64,000 nucleotides of DNA from Urechidicola vernalis (GTDB taxonomy: Bacteria; Bacteroidota; Bacteroidia; Flavobacteriales; Flavobacteriaceae), in contig NZ_JAVRHV010000007.1 of the NCBI RefSeq assembly GCF_031846385.1, positions 62,001-126,000 on the forward strand, written 5' to 3'. The position numbers and the translations under genes were made by a program. The notes beneath the pieces are model-generated. The model did not search any database and was not told the DNA's origin. It was given only the letters and a program-made list of their open reading frames with translations. Below, piece by piece: positions 41,095-50,833 of the stretch (its first letter is position 1; every line of letters begins with the position of its first letter).

Positions 41095-43218
41095 TTACTC
41101 AAAATAGAAACTCATTTGTTCCAGTGCTCTTTCAGTAGTTTCTTCTGGCAATTTACAAGCACCATCAACACAAATATAAATTAAAGTTTCATCGTCGTTA
41201 AATCTACCTTCCATGAGTGGTACATCACTTTCTCCAATAGAACCTGCAATTAATTTATTAGGAATATAGACTTGATTAATTTGTTTTAATTTGTAAAGAG
41301 ATTCTGGCCCAGAAATTGCAATTTCATAATAACTACTGGAAAAATCACTTGCCAACTGTAACCAATTAGAATAGCCACTAGGGTATTCAATCATGCTTTC
41401 TTTTATATTATTCAACATTTGCTTACTTGTTTTTAAGTAGTGCTTATTTGAATAATAATGACTTAGTTTGGCAAGGTTTCTGGCCATAATTGAGTTTGAT
41501 GCAGGTATGACATTGTCCGATACCTCCATTTTACGTGCAATAAGGTTTTGATCCTCATCAGAAGTAAAGAAAAACATACCACTTGTATCATCAAAGAAAT
41601 GATCAAAAGTGTAATCTGCTAATTGTTTGGATGTGTTTAGCCATTGCTCATCTAATGTAACTTCATACAAGGAGATAAATGCATCAATCAAAGTTGAGTA
41701 ATCCTCTAAATATCCATTGATGGTACTTTTTCCGTCTTTGTAATTGTGATTTAATCCACCATCTTCTCGTAATTGATTAGCAACTAAAAAGTGTGCGTTT
41801 TTTAATGCAACGTTTAAATAATGTTTCTTGTCAAATACCTTATAAGCATCTATATATCCCTTTAACATTAAGGCGTTCCATGAAGTTAATATTTTATCAT
41901 CTAACCTTGGTTTGTCTCTTTTTGAACGTTCTTCGAACAGTAATTTTTTCCATTCAACTACTGTGTTCTTTAGTTCAATTATTGAGATGTTATGTTTTTG
42001 AGAAAACGCTTTATCAGATTCATTTCGGATTAGGACATAATTATCATGTTCCCAATAGCCATAGTCGTTTACATTGTAATAATCTTGGAATAATTCATAG
42101 TCGTTACCAAGTAATTTTTGTATTTCAGTTTTGGTCCATACATAAAAAGCACCTTCTTCTAATTCACCTGAAGTGTTATTACTATCGGCGTCTAAAGAAG
42201 AATAAAACCCACCATTGTCATTCATTAATTCGCGCTCAACAAATTGAAGCGTTTCAACAACAGTTTCTTTATAAAGTGGATTTTTAGTTAATAAAAAGGC
42301 ATCTGCATATAAACTTACCAATTGTCCATTATCATATAGCATTTTTTCAAAATGTGGTACGTGCCATTTTGCATCTACAGAATAGCGTGCAAAACCACCG
42401 CCTATTTGATCATATATTCCTCCAAAGGCCATTTTGCTTAAAGTAGTATTGGTATAGTCCGAAATTTGTTGATCCTTTGCTTGAAATCCATAGCGTAGTA
42501 AATAGGAGTAATTGGTTGGCATTGGAAATTTTGGTGCCGTATTATTACCTCCTAAATTGAAATCTAATGTAGTTTTCCAATTGGTTATGGCGTCTTTAAT
42601 TTCATGAGTTGAAAAAATAGCCTCATCAGTATTCAATTCAATTAATTCTGAATTTTGGACACCTTCGGTTAATTTTTCTGCATATTCAATGGCTGTTTCT
42701 GGCTTGTTTGTATAAAGGTCAGACAATTGCTTTAATGCGTTCATCCATTGCTCTTTTTGGAAATAAGTGCCTCCAAAAATTGGTCTACCGTCTGGTAATG
42801 TAATACAATTCAATGGCCAGCCACCTTTACCAGTCATTAATTGCACAGCATTCATATATACCTGATCCACATCGGGTCTTTCTTCTCTATCAACTTTAAT
42901 ATTGATAAAGTTTTCATTCATTAACTTGGCAACTTCTTCATCTTCAAAACTTTCATGTTCCATCACATGACACCAGTGGCAGGCTGCATATCCAACCGAG
43001 ATAATAATTAATTTATTCTCTTTTTTAGCAAGGTCTAGTGTTTCTTGATTCCAAGGTTTCCAATCAACTGGATTGTGGGCATGTTGTAATAAATAAGGAC
43101 TTGTTTCATTTATTAATTCGTTCGTATATTTATGCTGTTCCATAGAATCTTTTGAATTCGTTTTGCAATTGGAAAATAGGATAATTATAAAAGTTAATAC
43201 AAGGTATTTGTATTGCAT
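41095..43218 (-). CDS. DUF255/YyaL-type thioredoxin-domain protein, lipoprotein
   Basis: The start opposite 43216-43218 (MQYKYLVLTFIIILFSNC) gives a lipoprotein signal and follows the -7 box at 43234; a longer frame from 43251 would start upstream of the promoter. Residues about 30-190 form the N-terminal thioredoxin-like domain with VGYAACHWCHVMEHESFED and NFINIKVDREERPDVD. The rest is an (alpha/alpha)6-type toroid resembling AGE or glycosidase barrels (GGFARYSVDAKWHVPHFEKM). The family (SSP411-like) has no settled reaction. Confidence 0.88.
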   Translation of the reverse strand: MQYKYLVLTFIIILFSNCKTNSKDSMEQHKYTNELINETSPYLLQHAHNPVDWKPWNQETLDLAKKENKLIIISVGYAACHWCHVMEHESFEDEEVAKLMNENFINIKVDREERPDVDQVYMNAVQLMTGKGGWPLNCITLPDGRPIFGGTYFQKEQWMNALKQLSDLYTNKPETAIEYAEKLTEGVQNSELIELNTDEAIFSTHEIKDAITNWKTTLDFNLGGNNTAPKFPMPTNYSYLLRYGFQAKDQQISDYTNTTLSKMAFGGIYDQIGGGFARYSVDAKWHVPHFEKMLYDNGQLVSLYADAFLLTKNPLYKETVVETLQFVERELMNDNGGFYSSLDADSNNTSGELEEGAFYVWTKTEIQKLLGNDYELFQDYYNVNDYGYWEHDNYVLIRNESDKAFSQKHNISIIELKNTVVEWKKLLFEERSKRDKPRLDDKILTSWNALMLKGYIDAYKVFDKKHYLNVALKNAHFLVANQLREDGGLNHNYKDGKSTINGYLEDYSTLIDAFISLYEVTLDEQWLNTSKQLADYTFDHFFDDTSGMFFFTSDEDQNLIARKMEVSDNVIPASNSIMARNLAKLSHYYSNKHYLKTSKQMLNNIKESMIEYPSGYSNWLQLASDFSSSYYEIAISGPESLYKLKQINQVYIPNKLIAGSIGESDVPLMEGRFNDDETLIYICVDGACKLPEETTERALEQMSFYFE

Positions 43219-43233
43219 GAAAATGTTTTTTTT

Positions 43234-43241
43234 CAAATATA
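43234..43241 (-). promoter_or_regulatory. -7 box for the DUF255 gene
   Basis: The minus strand reads TATATTTG, 15 bp before the chosen start codon, and settles the choice between two possible starts. Confidence 0.6.
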
Positions 43242-43249
43242 TAAAAAAC

Positions 43250-43283
43250 AAAAGGCGTCTTGATATTTCAAGACGCCTTTTCT
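43250..43283 (-). terminator. terminator after the aminotransferase gene
   Basis: AAAAGGCGTCTTG and CAAGACGCCTTTT form a 13-bp perfect stem around ATATTT, with T-runs on both strands. Confidence 0.9.
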
Positions 43284-43301
43284 ATGTTAAAAATTATGTT
43301 T

Positions 43302-44489
43302 CTAGTTTAAAACATCTTTAATTCTTGTAACAGCAGTTCTAATGTTTTCTTCAGATGCAGCGTAAGAAATTCGAATACAATTTGGAGCTCCAAATGCTTC
43401 ACCAGTAACAGTTGCTACATTTGCTTCTTCTAAAATATATAATGCTAAGTCTGAAGCATTATTAATTTTAGTTCCGTTTAAGGTTTTGCCAAAAAATGCA
43501 GAAACATCAGGAAAAACATAAAAAGCACCTTTAGGTACATTCAATTTAAATCCTTCAATTTCGCCTAATAGTTTTAAGATCATATCTCTTCGTTTATGAA
43601 ACTCTTTAACCATATAGTTTATTTCGGAAACAGGAGCGTCAAGAGCTGCAATTGTTGCACGTTGAGCAATACAATTGGCGCCAGAAGTTATTTGTCCTTG
43701 CATTTTTGTACATGCCTTTGCAATCCATTCTGGAGCACCGATATATCCAATTCTCCAGCCAGTCATTGCAAATGCTTTCGCAACTCCATTTACGGTAATA
43801 GTTCTATCATACATACTCGGAATTCTAGCAAAACTAAAATTCTTAGTCCCGTAATTTATGTGCTCATAAATCTCATCTGAAAGAATGAAAATATTTGGGT
43901 GCTTTTCTAAAACTACCGCCAAAGCCTTGTATTCTTTCTCCGTATAAATTGTTCCACTAGGATTATTAGGAGAATTAAAGAATATCATCTTCGTTTTTGG
44001 AGTAATAGCCGCTTCTAATTGTTCAGGAGTAATTTTAAAATCTGTATCAATTGAAGATGGGATTTCTACAAATGTTGCCTCGCATAAAGTTGCAATAGCA
44101 GAATAGCTTACCCAATATGGTGCGGGTAATAAAACTTCATCACCTGGATTTAACAATACCTGTGCAATATTGGCAATAGATTGTTTTGCCCCCGTTGATA
44201 CAACAATTTGATTAGGTTTGTATTCAAGGTTATTATCGCGTTTAAATTTGTTGCAAATTGCTTCTTTCAATTCGCCATACCCATCTACAGGTGTGTAAGA
44301 ATTGTAATTATCTTGGATGGCTTTTATCGCGGCATCTTTAATAAACTCAGGAGTGTTAAAATCTGGTTCACCTAAACTTAATCCGATAATATCTTTTCCT
44401 TGTTCTTTTAATTCGCGCGCTTTCGCCGCCATTGCCAAAGTTGCCGAAACCGGTAAACTTTGGATTCTGTCCGATAAATGTTGTGACAT
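43302..44489 (-). CDS. class I/II pyridoxal-phosphate aminotransferase (aspartate aminotransferase type)
   Basis: The 395-residue protein matches the AspC/PatA-like Igamma aminotransferases. It has GLSLGEPDFNTPEFIKDA near residue 36, NSPNNPSGTIY near 174, LSDEIYEHINYG near 202 and the PLP-lysine motif VNGVAKAFAMTGWRIGYIGA near 232. A C-terminal Arg for the carboxylate lies in APNCIRISYA. It would transfer amino groups between aspartate/glutamate and oxo acids, possibly also acting on prephenate. It shares an operon with the desaturase gene 14 bp upstream. Confidence 0.9.
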   Translation of the reverse strand: MSQHLSDRIQSLPVSATLAMAAKARELKEQGKDIIGLSLGEPDFNTPEFIKDAAIKAIQDNYNSYTPVDGYGELKEAICNKFKRDNNLEYKPNQIVVSTGAKQSIANIAQVLLNPGDEVLLPAPYWVSYSAIATLCEATFVEIPSSIDTDFKITPEQLEAAITPKTKMIFFNSPNNPSGTIYTEKEYKALAVVLEKHPNIFILSDEIYEHINYGTKNFSFARIPSMYDRTITVNGVAKAFAMTGWRIGYIGAPEWIAKACTKMQGQITSGANCIAQRATIAALDAPVSEINYMVKEFHKRRDMILKLLGEIEGFKLNVPKGAFYVFPDVSAFFGKTLNGTKINNASDLALYILEEANVATVTGEAFGAPNCIRISYAASEENIRTAVTRIKDVLN

Positions 44490-44503
44490 GGTTTAAATAA
44501 AAT

Positions 44504-45592
44504 TTATGCTAGTTGTGGTTTTTTTCCTAAGAACTCTAATTGTCTGTAATGTTCGGCTACAGCACCCCACATCGTTTTATACTCGTTGTAAGGAAGGCTA
44601 AACTCTTTAGCTGTTTCCTTTACAATCTTCGCTAATTTATCATAATGTATATGACTTATGTGTGCGAATAAGTGATGTTCTACTTGATGATTCAATCCGC
44701 CTGTAAAGAATTTTACCAACCAATTTTTTGGTGCAAAATTAGAGGTGGTATATAATTGATGGATAGCCCATGTATTTTTCATATTACCATCTTGATCGGG
44801 CATTGGCATATCCGTATTTGGCATTACGTGTGCCAGTTGGAAAATTACACTTAAGATGATCCCTGCAGTATAATGCATAATTAAAAAGCCAATTAAGACT
44901 TGGTACCATGCAAAACCTAAAGATAAAGGTAGTACAATCCAAAGTGCGTAGTATATAATTTTTCCAATTACCAATTTTGTCCATTGTGTAGCTGGGTTTG
45001 GAAATTTACCATAGGATAATTTTCTTTTTAAATATTGGTAGGTTTGCTTAAAATCGGTGGTAATGGCCCAATTCATAGTTAACAAACCATACAAAAAGAA
45101 AGAATAGTATTTTTGATATTTGTGAATTTTGTACCATTTAGCATGTTTAGAAAAACGAATAATTCTTCCGGCTTCAATATCTTCATCGTGCCCTTGAATA
45201 TTAGTATACGTGTGATGTAAAACATTGTGTTGTACTTTCCAATTGTAGTCGTTGCCGGCTAAAATGTAGATACTAGATCCCATAAGTTTGTTCACCCATT
45301 TTTTACTAGAAAAGGATTCGTGGTTGGCATCATGCATAACATTCATTCCAACACCAGCCATTCCAACACCAGTAATAATCATTCCTAATATTTGAGCCCA
45401 AACAGGTAAGTCTAGGGTAAAAATTAAAATAACAGGTACTAATAATAGAGAAAACATTACGATAGCTTTGCTATATAGTTTCCAATTTCCTGTCCTTTTT
45501 ATATTGTTCTCTTTAAAGTAGTTGTTAACTCTTTTATTCAATGTTCTAAAGAATTTTGCCTTGTCTACTTTCGAAAATTTAATTGCATTCAT
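44504..45592 (-). CDS. membrane fatty acid desaturase
   Basis: The 362-residue protein has four to six hydrophobic helices and all three di-iron histidine boxes: HDANHESF near residue 89, HNVLHHTY near 125 and HQVEHHLF near 305. NDYNWKVQHNVLHHTYTNIQ is typical of flavobacterial acyl-CoA desaturases related to delta-6-type enzymes, without the cytochrome b5 domain. It introduces a double bond into acyl chains at the inner membrane, probably tuning fluidity in the cold. Its promoter is at 45616. Confidence 0.9.
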   Translation of the reverse strand: MNAIKFSKVDKAKFFRTLNKRVNNYFKENNIKRTGNWKLYSKAIVMFSLLLVPVILIFTLDLPVWAQILGMIITGVGMAGVGMNVMHDANHESFSSKKWVNKLMGSSIYILAGNDYNWKVQHNVLHHTYTNIQGHDEDIEAGRIIRFSKHAKWYKIHKYQKYYSFFLYGLLTMNWAITTDFKQTYQYLKRKLSYGKFPNPATQWTKLVIGKIIYYALWIVLPLSLGFAWYQVLIGFLIMHYTAGIILSVIFQLAHVMPNTDMPMPDQDGNMKNTWAIHQLYTTSNFAPKNWLVKFFTGGLNHQVEHHLFAHISHIHYDKLAKIVKETAKEFSLPYNEYKTMWGAVAEHYRQLEFLGKKPQLA

Positions 45593-45615
45593 TTAAAAGG
45601 GTATTATAATCGCTG

Positions 45616-45623
45616 CAAAACTA
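45616..45623 (-). promoter_or_regulatory. -7 box for the desaturase/aminotransferase operon
   Basis: The minus strand reads TAGTTTTG, 23 bp before the desaturase start. The rest of the 222-bp gap to 45815 has no recognised feature. Confidence 0.5.
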
Positions 45624-45814
45624 CATCAAAAAGTATTGCAAAGACCTAACATTTATCATTTTTTGGCGTTAATTATATCTTAATTTAGAATAATGTTAAA
45701 TTATTAACGATTGACTATCAATTGTATTTTAAATAACTAGACGAGTCGTAAATTTTTCATTGAAGCCTTTATAATTTACTAAATTTTTGGGAATTTTTTA
45801 TTTTGAATGTGGTT

Positions 45815-47110
45815 TTAAATCCAAAATTTAATCAAGAATAGAAGCACAATAATGTACATAATGGGTTTTATCTCTCGATATTTCCCCGTTAATAATTTCA
45901 AGAAGACATACGATAGCATTCCGAAAACAATTCCTTCTGCGATACTAAAGGTCAGTGGCATCATTATAATGGTAAAAAATGAGGGGATAGCTTCTGTGAA
46001 ATCATTCAAGTCTATTTTTAAAATCGGTGTTATCATCATCAATCCAACTAAAAATAAAGCGGGTGCTGTGGCTGCCGCTGGAATAATCATAAATACAGGA
46101 GCAAAAAATAATGATAGTGCAAAAAGCAAAGCAACCGTTAAAGCGGTCATTCCAGTTTTACCACCTTCCGCAACTCCTGCAGCACTTTCTACATAGGTCG
46201 TTACTGTAGACGTCCCTAAAATTGCACCAAAAAAGGTCCCGATAGAATCAGCAAATAAGGCTTGTTTCACATATGGTATTTTCCCGTTTTCATCGAGCAT
46301 TTCAGATTTTGAAGCCACCCCTACAAGTGTTCCCACGGTATCAAACATGTCAACAAATAGAAAAGTAAAAAGGACAATAAGCATATCTAATGTAAAGACT
46401 TGTGAAAAATCAAATTGGAAAAATATGGGCTCTAATGAAGGAGGTGTGCTTACAACACTAAAGTTTTCGGGTATCATTGTAACACCAACAAATAATCCGA
46501 TGATGGTTGAAGAAAGAATTCCTACTAGAATGGCGCCTTTCATTTTTTTAATTAGCAAAATACCTGTAATTAATATACCAATTAATCCTACCAGAACAGT
46601 TGGGCTTTTCATGTTGCCAAGACTTAGAAGATTGGAAGGGCTGTCAATTACGATTCCTGCATTTTTAAGTCCGATAAATGCAATGAACAATCCAATACCA
46701 ACAGATACGGCATGTTTTAAATTTATGGGAATGGCATTGATAATTAACTCTCGAATATTAAAAGCTGTAAGTAATAAAAATATAATTCCTTCTAAGAATA
46801 CAGCGGTCAAAGCAAATTGCCATGAGTAGCCCATCCCTTGAACAACCGTAAATGCAAAGAAGGCATTTAAGCCCATTCCTGGAGCAAGTGCAAACGGAAG
46901 TTTTGCAACAAGCGCCATAACCATCGTAGCAATTACAGCAGAGAGTGCTGTGGCTGTGAATAGTGCGTTTTTATCCATTCCTGCTTCTGAAAGTATTGTT
47001 GGGTTCACCGCCAATATATAGACCATAGTCATAAAGGTTGTAAAGCCTGCAATAACTTCGGTTTTTATAGTGGATTTGTTTTGGGTAATTTTAAAAAAGC
47101 GATCAAACAT
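45815..47110 (-). CDS. NCS2-family purine permease (AzgA type)
   Basis: I start at the ATG opposite 47108-47110 (MFDRFFKITQNKSTIKTEVI); the frame extends four residues further but this matches the family N-terminus. The 431-residue protein has about 12-14 helices and the AzgA-type marks TEVIAGFTTFMTMVYILAVN, PFALAPGMGLNAFFAF, FVDMFDTVGTLVGVASKS and GTSTVTTYVESAAGVAEGGK. It would import adenine, guanine or hypoxanthine by proton symport. It is divergent from rsmG. Confidence 0.92.
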   Translation of the reverse strand: MFDRFFKITQNKSTIKTEVIAGFTTFMTMVYILAVNPTILSEAGMDKNALFTATALSAVIATMVMALVAKLPFALAPGMGLNAFFAFTVVQGMGYSWQFALTAVFLEGIIFLLLTAFNIRELIINAIPINLKHAVSVGIGLFIAFIGLKNAGIVIDSPSNLLSLGNMKSPTVLVGLIGILITGILLIKKMKGAILVGILSSTIIGLFVGVTMIPENFSVVSTPPSLEPIFFQFDFSQVFTLDMLIVLFTFLFVDMFDTVGTLVGVASKSEMLDENGKIPYVKQALFADSIGTFFGAILGTSTVTTYVESAAGVAEGGKTGMTALTVALLFALSLFFAPVFMIIPAAATAPALFLVGLMMITPILKIDLNDFTEAIPSFFTIIMMPLTFSIAEGIVFGMLSYVFLKLLTGKYREIKPIMYIIVLLFLIKFWI

Positions 47111-47198
47111 AAGAAAAATCAAAAGTTCTTGAGTAAAGATACATTTTAGAATTGAAATTGTTTGGATCCAATTTTAAGGCTCTCATTTATAAAAGTTT

Positions 47199-47206
47199 TA
47201 ACTTTG
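47199..47206 (+). promoter_or_regulatory. -7 box for rsmG
   Basis: TAACTTTG matches TAnnTTTG, ten bases before the ATG at 47217. Confidence 0.55.
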
Positions 47207-47216
47207 CAAAACATTT

Positions 47217-47846
47217 ATGAAAGCACTACTTAATTATTTCCCGAATTTAACAAGGGTACAAAAGATTCAATTTGAGCAACTAGAAGCATTGTACAAAGAA
47301 TGGAACGCTCAGATCAACGTTGTGTCTAGAAAAGATATTGATGAGTTGTATAGACGTCATGTGTTACACTCACTTGGAATAGCGAAGGTTCAGGAATTTA
47401 AACCAGGGTCTTCTGTTTTAGATATTGGAACCGGTGGTGGGTTTCCAGGAATTCCATTAGCCATTTTATTTCCTGAAACTCAATTTCACTTGGTAGATTC
47501 CATTGGAAAGAAAATAAAAGTTGTAAATGGTGTAGCAGAATCACTAGGCTTAAAAAATGTGAAAGGAAGTCACATGCGTGCCGAAAAGGTGAAAGGAGAA
47601 TTTGACTTTATTGTAAGCCGTGCAGTTACAAGAATGGATGATTTTTACAAATGGACGAAAGGAAAAATTAAAAAGAAATCTGAACACGACTTGAAAAATG
47701 GAATTCTATATCTAAAGGGCGGAGATCTTACCGTAGAACTACAAAATTTTCCGAAAGCCACTTTGTATGATTTACCAAACTACTTTGAAGAACCGTTTTT
47801 TGAAACAAAAAAGGTAGTACATATTCCAATTAAATTTAGAGGATAG
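47217..47846 (+). CDS. rsmG: 16S rRNA (guanine527-N7) methyltransferase RsmG
   Basis: The 209-residue protein has the RsmG layout: an N-terminal helical region with LYKEWNAQINVVSRKDIDEL, then the SAM-binding motif SSVLDIGTGGGFPGIPLAIL near residue 62, HLVDSIGKKIKVV, and EFDFIVSRAVTRMDDF near 122. It methylates N7 of G527 in 16S rRNA. It is a single gene between a divergent permease and a terminator. Confidence 0.95.
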   Translation: MKALLNYFPNLTRVQKIQFEQLEALYKEWNAQINVVSRKDIDELYRRHVLHSLGIAKVQEFKPGSSVLDIGTGGGFPGIPLAILFPETQFHLVDSIGKKIKVVNGVAESLGLKNVKGSHMRAEKVKGEFDFIVSRAVTRMDDFYKWTKGKIKKKSEHDLKNGILYLKGGDLTVELQNFPKATLYDLPNYFEEPFFETKKVVHIPIKFRG

Positions 47847-47859
47847 TTATTTAAAACGA

Positions 47860-47889
47860 AAACTGCCGAAGCGAGCGCACCGACAGTTT
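47860..47889 (+). terminator. hairpin after rsmG
   Basis: AAACTG (47860-47865) pairs with CAGTTT (47884-47889). The T-run is short, so confidence is modest. Confidence 0.45.
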
Positions 47890-47911
47890 CAAAAAACTAA
47901 CTAAACTTATT

Positions 47912-48038
47912 ATGAAAACTTTTAAGAATACTACCCGGTTAACTACTCCTGGCTTTTGTATTAGTATCCCTTAATGTTGGTTCAAAGGTACATTGGATAT
48001 CAGTTCTTAATTGCTCGTTTTTGTGTGAATCGTCCTAA
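47912..48038 (+). pseudogene. remnant of a small exported protein gene, frameshifted
   Basis: ATG 47912 begins MKTFKNTTRL, then shifts frame near 47942. The +1 frame continues as LLLAFVLVSLNVGSK, a typical flavobacterial signal peptide, and stops at 48036-48038 without a real mature domain. This looks like the decayed 5' end of a secreted protein gene between rsmG and the FKBP gene. Confidence 0.5.
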
Positions 48039-48120
48039 TGAATTCTTGAAACGACTTAATTTAGACTTGAACCATAAAGAGAATTATAAAGATGTATCCG
48101 ACTAATATAAAAATGAAATT

Positions 48121-48152
48121 AAAAAGCCTCTATTGTTAAATAGAGGCTTTTT
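48121..48152 (-). terminator. terminator after the FKBP gene
   Basis: AAAAAGCCTCTA and TAGAGGCTTTTT form a strong stem around a short loop. Confidence 0.88.
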
Positions 48153-48164
48153 AATTTATAGTTA

Positions 48165-48998
48165 TTAGTCAATAAAATCAACTAATTCAACTTCGAATAT
48201 TAAAACTGAACCACCTGGTATTCCATTATAATCGTATATGCCATAACCTAAATGAGAAGGAACGAATAATTTTCCTTTTCCTCCTTGTTTAAAGTATTGA
48301 ATACCTTCTGTCCAACCAGGAATTACTTGACTTAAATTAAAGAATACACCATTTGGAGAGCTTTCATCAAAAACTTCACCATCCATAAAATATCCTTTAT
48401 AGACTACAGTTACATCTGCTGTTCCTGAAGGATATTCACCAGTACCTAATTCTTCAATTTGGTAATACAGTCCAGATTCGCTTCTTAGAACATTCGTAAT
48501 CTCATGCTCGTTAATATAAGCTTCAATTTGTTCGTCGTTCAGAACTTTATAATCAATTATTTCAATTTCAAAAATTAAAACAGAGCCTGCTGGAATATTT
48601 TCTTTTGTACTGTTTCCAAACCCTAAATGAGCAGGAATTAACAACGTACCTTTTCCACCGTGATTGAATAATTGAAGCCCTTCAACCCAGCCTTGAATTA
48701 ATCCTTGTAAATTAAATGATACAATTTCTCCTTCAGTATTTTCGAAAACAGTACCATCTATTAATGATCCTTTAAATTTAACAGAAATATCAGAAGTCGC
48801 TGTAATTTTATCTCCAGTACCAACTTCATCAATAACGTAATATAATCCAGAAGAAGATTTGGATGCATTTAAGTTATGTTTAGCGATATATTCAATAATT
48901 TGTTGATCATTTTCTGCTGAATAATCCGTAATAGGAGTTTCGTCAGATGTACATGCGAATAATAATAAAAATGAAAGGGCGAAAATTGCGTACTTCAT
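48165..48998 (-). CDS. tandem FKBP-type peptidyl-prolyl isomerase, lipoprotein
   Basis: The start opposite 48996-48998 (MKYAIFALSFLLLFACTSDE) gives a lipoprotein signal (Cys16) and 277 residues. A longer frame from 49055 adds 19 residues but begins upstream of the -7 box at 49026. Two FKBP domains follow: one about residues 60-150 (GTVFENTEGEIVSFNLQGLI, LLIPAHLGFGN, GSVLIFEIEIIDY) and one about 180-277 (GEVFDESSPNGVFFNL, LFVPSHLGYGIYD, GSVLIFEVELVDF). Each is preceded by a short helical linker. It should assist folding at the outer membrane. Confidence 0.9.
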   Translation of the reverse strand: MKYAIFALSFLLLFACTSDETPITDYSAENDQQIIEYIAKHNLNASKSSSGLYYVIDEVGTGDKITATSDISVKFKGSLIDGTVFENTEGEIVSFNLQGLIQGWVEGLQLFNHGGKGTLLIPAHLGFGNSTKENIPAGSVLIFEIEIIDYKVLNDEQIEAYINEHEITNVLRSESGLYYQIEELGTGEYPSGTADVTVVYKGYFMDGEVFDESSPNGVFFNLSQVIPGWTEGIQYFKQGGKGKLFVPSHLGYGIYDYNGIPGGSVLIFEVELVDFID

Positions 48999-49025
48999 AA
49001 TTCGGGGTTTTAAAATTTTAGGCCG

Positions 49026-49033
49026 CAAATATA
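49026..49033 (-). promoter_or_regulatory. -7 box for the FKBP gene
   Basis: The minus strand reads TATATTTG, 27 bp before the chosen FKBP start and just beyond the stop of the M61 gene. Confidence 0.55.
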
Positions 49034-49036
49034 GGG

Positions 49037-50818
49037 TTATTTCGCTTGTAGCCAACTATCTCTGTTATATTTTATGCTTTCATTAACAGGTTTGTTTAAG
49101 TCTTCAAATAAATGTAACGAACTATTGTTGTTAGCAACAAGTTTAACTTTTGTTTCGTTTTTCTTCCCATGTCTTTCAAAAACAATTGTGGCCGCTTTAT
49201 TTGGTTGTAAGTTTGAGATGATACTATTGAGGTTACTTTCTGCTGTAATTGCTATTGAATCTATTCGAATTATTTTATCACCTTTTGTTAATCCTGCATT
49301 ATAGGCAGTTGAGCCTATTTTAGGGTAACTTTGAATGATTTGTTCTTTAATACGAGTTCCAAATTCAATTTTGGAAGTATCTGTTACAACCGAAACACCC
49401 ATTTGAGTAAAGAGCAATTCTAAATCTGGACGTTCTTTTCCAAAAATATAGTTGTTAAAAAACGAAGCTCCAATTTCTTTTCCAGCATACGAAACAAGTA
49501 CTTCTTCAAGATTTTTATTGGTATATGGAATTTCATTTTTTCCAAACTTATTCCATACCAATTTCATATAATCATCTAAGTTTAAACCTTCAGTTCTTAG
49601 CGTTAAATCAAGTGCTAGACCTAGCATTTGCCCATAAGAATAATAGGAGATAAATGTATTATTAAAATACGTTTGGTCTACAGCTTCTGCAGCATCTACA
49701 AATACCGCTTGGTTGCTCATTTCGATTGGACCTGAAAATTTGCGTCCAGGAGAATTCCAAACATAGTTAAATGTGCCTTGCATGCTTTTGATGTATTGTG
49801 GCATTGTTGTAAGTCCGGCTCTATGCATAATAAGTCCGGTATAGTAATTCGTAAATCCTTCAGCAAACCATAATTCTCCGCTCATATTTGCGGCTTCGTA
49901 ATTAAAAGGTTCTAAGGATTTAGGTCTTATTCTTTCAACGTTCCAAGCATGAAAGAATTCATGAGATACTGTACCGATATTTCTATTAGCGGCTTTTTTT
50001 AAACTTCTTGTACTCGTTAAAACTGTAGAGTTTCGGTGCTCCATACCATCTCCATCTACATGTGGTAAATAACACCCTAAAAAAGTATATTCACCATAAT
50101 CAAATTTTGGTAATTCTCCGAATACCGCTTTTTGCTGCTGTACAATTTTTATGGAGTTTTTAAAATAGGTATCAAATTCAGCAGATGTTCCATTATGGTG
50201 CAATGCAAATCGGATGGTTTGTCCATCAATTTCATGGGAGCGCATTTCGTGATTGCTAATTTCCATAGGACTATCCATTAAATAATGTAAGTCTTTTGCA
50301 GAATAGGTAGTACCGGTTAAATGTTTTAGTTGTGTTGCAACCTTCCATTCTAAATCTTCTCTTAAGTTGAACGTAACTTCAAAACCTTTAGTAGAAAGAC
50401 TCGGTGCATATATAAAGGTTGGGGGTGCATTTAAATGCGCATGTGTCTCATCAATCTGTGCATAAGTTCCATCTCCATGATTGGCAAATAATGTATACGA
50501 AATGTTTACGGTCCCTGAATGACCAGTAACATTCCATGAATAAGGATCTTTTCTTTCCAGTGCTAATTCCTTTCCATTTTGATCGGTTGCCTTTAGATTA
50601 AAAACGTTCTTGACAAATTCGTGTAAAGCATATCTTCCAGGTGAAGTTCTACTCATTCTTAACTCCACATTTTCATCAGTCAAATTGCTGAACGTAGCAT
50701 TTATTTCTGCTTGATGTAATTGTGCATTTTCAAAGGATAACTCATATCTGCTTTCGACTTGAGCCATTAATAATTGCGTCGAAAATAAAAAAACTAGTGC
50801 TAAGGTAAATCGTTTCAT
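49037..50818 (-). CDS. M61-family aminopeptidase with PDZ domain, exported
   Basis: The 593-residue protein has a signal peptide (ends LLMAQ), an N-terminal beta-rich domain (about residues 20-190), a gluzincin catalytic domain with the zinc motif GTVSHEFFHAWNVERIRPKS near residue 280 (HExxH) and the downstream Glu in GELWFAEGFTNYY near 315, and a C-terminal PDZ domain about residues 490-580 (NAGLTKGDKIIRIDSIAI). M61 enzymes such as glycyl aminopeptidase remove small N-terminal residues in the periplasm. It follows the gamma-glutamyltranspeptidase gene by 15 bp, so the two may form a peptide-degradation operon. Confidence 0.9.
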   Translation of the reverse strand: MKRFTLALVFLFSTQLLMAQVESRYELSFENAQLHQAEINATFSNLTDENVELRMSRTSPGRYALHEFVKNVFNLKATDQNGKELALERKDPYSWNVTGHSGTVNISYTLFANHGDGTYAQIDETHAHLNAPPTFIYAPSLSTKGFEVTFNLREDLEWKVATQLKHLTGTTYSAKDLHYLMDSPMEISNHEMRSHEIDGQTIRFALHHNGTSAEFDTYFKNSIKIVQQQKAVFGELPKFDYGEYTFLGCYLPHVDGDGMEHRNSTVLTSTRSLKKAANRNIGTVSHEFFHAWNVERIRPKSLEPFNYEAANMSGELWFAEGFTNYYTGLIMHRAGLTTMPQYIKSMQGTFNYVWNSPGRKFSGPIEMSNQAVFVDAAEAVDQTYFNNTFISYYSYGQMLGLALDLTLRTEGLNLDDYMKLVWNKFGKNEIPYTNKNLEEVLVSYAGKEIGASFFNNYIFGKERPDLELLFTQMGVSVVTDTSKIEFGTRIKEQIIQSYPKIGSTAYNAGLTKGDKIIRIDSIAITAESNLNSIISNLQPNKAATIVFERHGKKNETKVKLVANNNSSLHLFEDLNKPVNESIKYNRDSWLQAK

Positions 50819-50833
50819 AATTAAAATTTTTAT

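Noticed and set aside
45852..46829. two long plus-strand frames (114 and 160 residues) opposite the purine permease
   Set aside because: They are antisense shadows of a membrane protein gene with strong family motifs.
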